A stretch of 53,261 nt of DNA from JAMOAD01 sp023621955. Lineage in GTDB: Bacteria > Acidobacteriota > Aminicenantia > JAMOAD01. The position numbers and the translations under genes are program-made. Position 1 is the stretch's first letter. Every line of letters begins with the position of its first letter. Of the stretch, positions 49,522 through 53,261 are shown one piece after another. Location: contig DAONEM010000013.1 in assembly GCA_035403085.1 (NCBI GenBank), positions 1-53,261 on the forward strand, given 5' to 3'. The notes beneath the pieces were generated by a model. It was not told where the DNA came from, did not search any database, and worked only from the letters and a program-made list of their open reading frames with translations.

Positions 49522-49549
49522 AGGCCCCGTCCCCGAGGGAACGGGGCCT
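49522..49549. terminator. Bidirectional terminator between rlmN and lemA
   Basis: AGGCCCCGT (49522-49530) pairs with ACGGGGCCT (49541-49549) around a 10-base loop, followed by ATCGCTTTT. It lies between convergent genes, eight bases from the lemA stop. Confidence 0.75.
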
Positions 49550-49556
49550 ATCGCTT

Positions 49557-50111
49557 TTAAAGGGTGACCTTTGGAGCCTCCCTCTGTTCCATTTCCTTCA
49601 ACTCAAAGGGGGCCCGTTTGACCAGACCCATCCCCGGAGCCAACATCTTCCAAGGAAAGGCCTCGATCTTATAGTTCAAGGCCATGACCGTATCGTTGTA
49701 GTGCTGCCGGGCGAAAGCGATTCCATTCTCGGTGGTACGGAGCTCCTCCATCAAGTCGGCGACATTGCGGTCCGCCTTGAGTTGGGGGTAGTTCTCGCTG
49801 ACCACGAGAAGGCGGGAGAGGAGGCCCGAAAGCTCCCCCTCCGCCGCCGCTCTCTCTCCGGAGCTTCGGGCCTCCATGGCCCTGGCCCGAGCGGCAATCA
49901 CCCTCTCCAATGTCTCCCGTTCGTGGTCCATATACCCCTTCACCGAGGCGACCAGGTTGGGGATCAGATCATGGCGTCTCTTCAGCTGAACATCGATCTG
50001 AGACCATCCGTTCTCCGCCTCGTTCTTCCCGAGGATGAGGGAGTTGTAGAGACGGAAGTAGAAGACCACGAGCGCGAAGACCAGGAGGAAGAGAAGGGCG
50101 ATCAGGAGCAT
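49557..50111 (-). CDS. lemA: LemA family protein
   Basis: A 184-aa LemA protein: one N-terminal membrane helix (1-20) followed by a long helical bundle with LILGKNEAENGWSQIDVQLKRRHDLIPNLV (family core, read in parts), YPQLKADRN and ARQHYNDTVMALNYKIEAFP. Its role is unknown; members are linked to the envelope. It starts one base after the Yip1 gene ends, so the two are co-transcribed. Confidence 0.94.
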   Translation of the reverse strand: MLLIALLFLLVFALVVFYFRLYNSLILGKNEAENGWSQIDVQLKRRHDLIPNLVASVKGYMDHERETLERVIAARARAMEARSSGERAAAEGELSGLLSRLLVVSENYPQLKADRNVADLMEELRTTENGIAFARQHYNDTVMALNYKIEAFPWKMLAPGMGLVKRAPFELKEMEQREAPKVTL

Positions 50112-50112
50112 C

Positions 50113-50679
50113 TCAGTACCTGGCCAGAGGAGAGGTGTAGTAGCCCACGGCTAAGATGCTCGAGAGCAGGAAGGTGATGGCGAACCCGACGATGATCAGG
50201 GCGACCACGAAGATGACTTCCAGGCCGACCACCTTGTCCTGGGGAACATCCATGAAGACCGGAAGGGCCAGATAGAGCAGGTAGAGGCTGTAGATTCCGC
50301 CGGCCAGAGAGATCAGCATCCCCAGGACGGGGATGAAGGTGGCGATCCCGGCGGCACATCCGGCGGTCATGCTGTAGGCGATCGTCTTGGCAGCCTGGGC
50401 AAGGTCTCCGTTCCCGCCGAAGTTCTTGGAGAGAACCTGCAGGAGAAAAGCACCTGCGAAGTAGACCGCCAGGGCGGTGACGTAACCCACGATGGCCATC
50501 CTGATGGCCCAAGAGGGGAAGCGGATCATCCTGAGGGCGAATCCGATAGCGGGAAGCGCGGCGAGAAGAACCACATACCCCGTAAGCAGGCTCATGAGAT
50601 CCTGCTTTTCCTCTTTGAGAGTGACAAAGGTCTCTTTCGGCTTTAAAAGGATGTTCTGAATCTTCTGGACTATATCCAT
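50113..50679 (-). CDS. Yip1 domain membrane protein
   Basis: A 188-aa protein with about five membrane helices. The start DIVQKIQNILLKPKETFVTL and the helices that follow match bacterial Yip1-domain proteins, whose role is not known. AGGAGGG lies 5-6 bases before ATG. It lies directly upstream of lemA. A Cys-containing segment, MTAGCAAGIATFIPVLGMLI, marks the middle helix. Confidence 0.82.
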   Translation of the reverse strand: MDIVQKIQNILLKPKETFVTLKEEKQDLMSLLTGYVVLLAALPAIGFALRMIRFPSWAIRMAIVGYVTALAVYFAGAFLLQVLSKNFGGNGDLAQAAKTIAYSMTAGCAAGIATFIPVLGMLISLAGGIYSLYLLYLALPVFMDVPQDKVVGLEVIFVVALIIVGFAITFLLSSILAVGYYTSPLARY

Positions 50680-50695
50680 AAATCCCTCCTAATTT

Positions 50696-50715
50696 TGTAT
50701 ACCCCGATCATACCA
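50696..50715 (-). promoter_or_regulatory. Promoter region of the Yip1-lemA pair
   Basis: Two overlapping minus-strand candidates: an extended -10 TGGTATGAT (50707-50715), and TATACA (50696-50701) with TTGGGT 17 bases upstream. The first is preferred, since the second would start transcription inside the SD. Confidence 0.5.
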
Positions 50716-50788
50716 GAAACCCAAGTTTTCCCCTATGGAAAAACGGAAACTCTCTTCCCCTCACCTCCCGGTAGGTTTATCATGGAGA

Positions 50789-51628
50789 ATGATAGACAAG
50801 ACGACAGACACGTTGATCTCCCTGGCTCTCGACGAAGACGCCGTCGATAGGGACGTCACCACAACGAGCCTCTTCCCCCACACCCCTCCCCGGTGCAACG
50901 CCTTCGTCAAAGCCAAGAGCGACGGAGTTTTCTGTGGTGGAGAGATCTTCCTGGAGGTCTACAGGAGAGTCGACCCCGGGCTGGAGGTTCTTCCCCTCAA
51001 GGAGGACGGAGCCCCTTTCCACAGGGGAGAGGTTCTCTTCACCCTCTCCGGATCGGCCTCCTCTGTCCTTCGGGGGGAACGGACGGCCCTCAACTTCCTG
51101 GCCCACCTCTCCGGTGTGGCCACGGCCACGGCCGAGCTGGTCTGTCTGACCAAGGGAAAGCTTCTGGTCCTGGACACGAGGAAGACCACCCCCGGGATGC
51201 GCTCCCTCGAGAAGTACGCCGTCCGTTGCGGCGGCGGCACCAACCACCGCCGGGACCTATCTGACATGGTCTTGCTCAAGGAAAACCACTTGATCTTCTT
51301 TCAGAATCTCCGGGAGGCGGTCCTCCAGGTGAGGGAGAAGAACGAGACCATCCCCCTGGAAGTGGAGGTCAAGAACTTGCATGAGTTGAAAGAGGCGCTG
51401 GGTCTTCCCCTTCAGCGGATTCTCCTGGACAATTTCTCTCCGGAGCTTCTCAAGGAGGCGGTCGGGCTGGTCCAGAAGCGGGTCCCCCTGGAGGCCTCCG
51501 GCGGCATCTCCTCTGAGACCCTCCCCGCCGTCGCGGAGACGGGGGTGGACTATGTCTCCTCGGGAGCCTTGACCCACTCGGCCAAGGCCTCGGACTTCTC
51601 CCTCCTCATCGAGGGCCCCCAGCCATGA
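50789..51628 (+). CDS. nadC: Nicotinate-nucleotide pyrophosphorylase (carboxylating)
   Basis: NadC, 279 aa, turns quinolinate and PRPP into nicotinate mononucleotide in de novo NAD synthesis. Markers: LALDEDAVDRDVTT near the start, GERTALNFLAHLSGVAT, LDTRKTTPGMRSLEKYAV, GGGTNHRRDLSD, then LLDNFSPE and EASGGIS. I chose ATG 50789, which matches family starts; an ATG at 50735 would add 18 unsupported residues. TATCAT lies five bases before the chosen ATG, so a leaderless message is possible. It overlaps nadB by 4 bases. Confidence 0.95.
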   Translation: MIDKTTDTLISLALDEDAVDRDVTTTSLFPHTPPRCNAFVKAKSDGVFCGGEIFLEVYRRVDPGLEVLPLKEDGAPFHRGEVLFTLSGSASSVLRGERTALNFLAHLSGVATATAELVCLTKGKLLVLDTRKTTPGMRSLEKYAVRCGGGTNHRRDLSDMVLLKENHLIFFQNLREAVLQVREKNETIPLEVEVKNLHELKEALGLPLQRILLDNFSPELLKEAVGLVQKRVPLEASGGISSETLPAVAETGVDYVSSGALTHSAKASDFSLLIEGPQP

Positions 51629-53205
51629 AGAACGACCTCCACCAGACCCACGTGCTCGTCATCGGATCGGGAATCTCCGGACTCACCGCCGCCCTCCGCC
51701 TGGCCGAAGCGGGGGTCGACGTCACCGTTCTCTCCAAGGAGGAGGATCCCCGGGAGGGGAACACCCTCTACGCCCAGGGGGGAATCGTCACCCTGGGGCC
51801 CACGGATTCGCAGAAGCTGTTGACCCAGGATGTCCTCTCCGCCGGAGACGGCGTCTCCTACCCCCCGGCGGTCAAGAAGCTCGTCGCCGAGGGAACGGAG
51901 ATCGTCAAAACGCTCCTCCTGGAGAAGGTCAAGGTCCCCTTCACCACAGACGAGAGGGGGGAGCTCCTCTACGCCCAGGAAGGGAACCACTCCAGACGGA
52001 GGATCCTCTTCTCCAAAGACCAGACCGGAAGGGCTATCGAAGAGGCCCTCTACAAGAAGGTCAGCGAGAACCCGCACGTCCACTTCCTCAAGGGGGCCGT
52101 TGCGGTCGACCTGATCACGACGAACCACCACTCCACAAACCCTCTTCGGGCCTACGAGAAGCCCCAGGTTCTCGGAGCCTACGCCCTCCTGAGGGCCCAG
52201 GGAAAGGTGATCCCCCTCTTCTCCCGCGCCACGGTGTTGGCCACCGGCGGCCTGGGTCGAGCCTTCCTCCACACCACGAACCCCTCCTGCACCCGTGGAG
52301 ACGGCTACGCCATGGCCTACAGGGCTGGGGCCCAGATCCTCAACATGGAGTACACCCAGTTTCACCCCACCGCCTTCTACTCCTCCCACATGGAGGACCA
52401 CTTCCTCATCTCCGAAGCTGTCCGCGGAGAGGGAGCCGTATTGAAGACCCAGAGAGGGAGAGCCTTCATGGAGGACTACTCCCCTCTCAAGGACCTGGCC
52501 CCCAGGGATGTCGTCTCCCGTGCCATCTACGAAGAGATGCTCAAGAACGACGACGCCTACGTGCTCCTGGACCTCTCGAACCTCTCGGTAGACCCCAGGG
52601 AGCGTTTCCCCTACATCTACAAGACCTGTCTCGAGAACGGCGTCGACATCACCCGCTCGCCGATTCCCGTCGTCCCGGCCCTCCACTACAGTTGCGGGGG
52701 CGTCCTGGTCGACCTCAACGGCCGCACCACCCTGGGAAGGCTCTACGCCGTCGGAGAGGTCGCCTGCACAGGCGTTCACGGCGCCAACAGACTCGCTTCG
52801 ACCTCCCTCCTGGAGGGTCTCGCCTGGGGATGGTTCGCCGCCGGGGACATCCTGGCCAAGGACCGTTTAGACGACGACCTCCCCTTCCACGAGATCCCCC
52901 TCTGGAAGGAACCCGCCATCCTCGAGGCCACGGACCCGGCGCTGATCGTCCAGGACGGAAAGCTCATCCGCTCCACCCTCTGGAACTACGCGGGGATTCT
53001 CCGCACCACCAAGCGCCTCCAACGGGCCAAGGCGGACATCGAATACCTGAAGCACCGGATCGACCACTTCTACAAGAGCACGCCCCTGGAAGACTCTGTC
53101 CTCGGCCTGCGCAACATCGTGGACACCGCCCTCCTGGTGATCAACAGCGCCCTCCGCAACCGTGTCAGCCGGGGAAGCCACACAATCCTGACAGACCAGA
53201 ACTGA
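51625..53205 (+). CDS. nadB: L-aspartate oxidase
   Basis: NadB, 526 aa, a flavoprotein that oxidises L-aspartate to iminoaspartate, the first step of de novo NAD synthesis. The FAD-binding motif is VIGSGISGLTAALRLAEAG, followed by TLYAQGGIV, EYTQFHPTAFY, AVRGEGAVL, HYSCGGVLVDLNGRTT and the C-terminal flavin loop GVHGANRLASTSLLEGL. Iminoaspartate is passed to NadA, whose gene is not here. In anaerobes fumarate can replace oxygen as the electron acceptor. The ATG overlaps the nadC stop (ATGA). Confidence 0.97.
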   Translation: MKNDLHQTHVLVIGSGISGLTAALRLAEAGVDVTVLSKEEDPREGNTLYAQGGIVTLGPTDSQKLLTQDVLSAGDGVSYPPAVKKLVAEGTEIVKTLLLEKVKVPFTTDERGELLYAQEGNHSRRRILFSKDQTGRAIEEALYKKVSENPHVHFLKGAVAVDLITTNHHSTNPLRAYEKPQVLGAYALLRAQGKVIPLFSRATVLATGGLGRAFLHTTNPSCTRGDGYAMAYRAGAQILNMEYTQFHPTAFYSSHMEDHFLISEAVRGEGAVLKTQRGRAFMEDYSPLKDLAPRDVVSRAIYEEMLKNDDAYVLLDLSNLSVDPRERFPYIYKTCLENGVDITRSPIPVVPALHYSCGGVLVDLNGRTTLGRLYAVGEVACTGVHGANRLASTSLLEGLAWGWFAAGDILAKDRLDDDLPFHEIPLWKEPAILEATDPALIVQDGKLIRSTLWNYAGILRTTKRLQRAKADIEYLKHRIDHFYKSTPLEDSVLGLRNIVDTALLVINSALRNRVSRGSHTILTDQN

Positions 53206-53261
53206 GGGGATTACCGGGCGTTCCTCCCGCTGAGCTTGGAAGAGTGTTCCCTCCTCTTTCC

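Overview
This window looks like ordinary chromosomal DNA from a Gram-negative bacterium. It is fairly GC-rich (mid to high 50s %, estimated by eye). An outer membrane is implied by apolipoprotein N-acyltransferase (lnt), several lipoproteins, a TonB-dependent receptor and secreted S9 and S46 peptidases. The joined rplM-rpsI-rpsB-tsf order, the S46 peptidase and an odd zinc-finger PilB/GspE-like protein would fit an uncultured lineage near Acidobacteriota/Aminicenantota. That placement is a guess from gene content only. A 100-base run of N at 28745-28844 shows this is a draft assembly. I see no tRNA, rRNA, CRISPR array, insertion sequence or prophage.

Layout. 1-1760: ribosomal protein operon (minus) with a near-consensus promoter. 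1824-9549: a rearranged DHH-like protein, a tiny membrane protein, a tightly overlapping namZ-lnt-trmI set, and a TPR/sugar-phosphate transferase/glycosyltransferase set for envelope polysaccharide. 9799-13552: NatAB-type ABC exporter and an M48 membrane protease. 13619-17715: a starch-synthase-like glycosyltransferase behind a 16-codon leader peptide, then a DPP7-type S46 peptidase. 17777-20133: a compact three-gene cassette (Fe-S protein, UreG/HypB-like metal GTPase, stand-alone ABC ATPase) behind a promoter with an inverted repeat; I find this the most intriguing unit. 20364-22358: a KimA-like APC transporter, divergent from it.

22461-26497: an overlapping set of VOC protein, DUF4213/DUF364 protein and a FecBCD-type metal or cofactor importer. 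26570-28059: an arsenite-resistance operon, arsR-acr3, with a readable promoter and operator. 28127-35653: a DUF523/DUF1722 protein broken by the assembly gap, a PQQ-type beta-propeller protein, a small secreted protein, a DUF2207 membrane protein and an S9 peptidase. 35699-38815: a TonB receptor with a structured leader, followed by a secreted protein resembling two molybdopterin-binding domains without an evident cofactor cysteine. 39009-53205: Kef-type antiporter, HIT, DUF1848, lipoprotein, urocanase, DUF2065, ApbE, degenerate PilB-like protein, RlmN, LemA, Yip1, and the NAD genes nadC-nadB.

Two regulatory themes recur. Several genes without a Shine-Dalgarno (SD) sequence have a good -10 box only 5-7 nt before the start codon (trmI, M48 protease, DUF2065 gene, PilB-like gene, perhaps nadC), which predicts leaderless mRNAs. 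Several other promoters use a TTGCCT-like -35 box or an extended -10 of the form TGGTATnnT/A. Overlapping stop/start codons (ATGA, GTGA, TTGA) are very common, so most clusters should be translationally coupled operons. No gene-free stretch reaches 300 bases.
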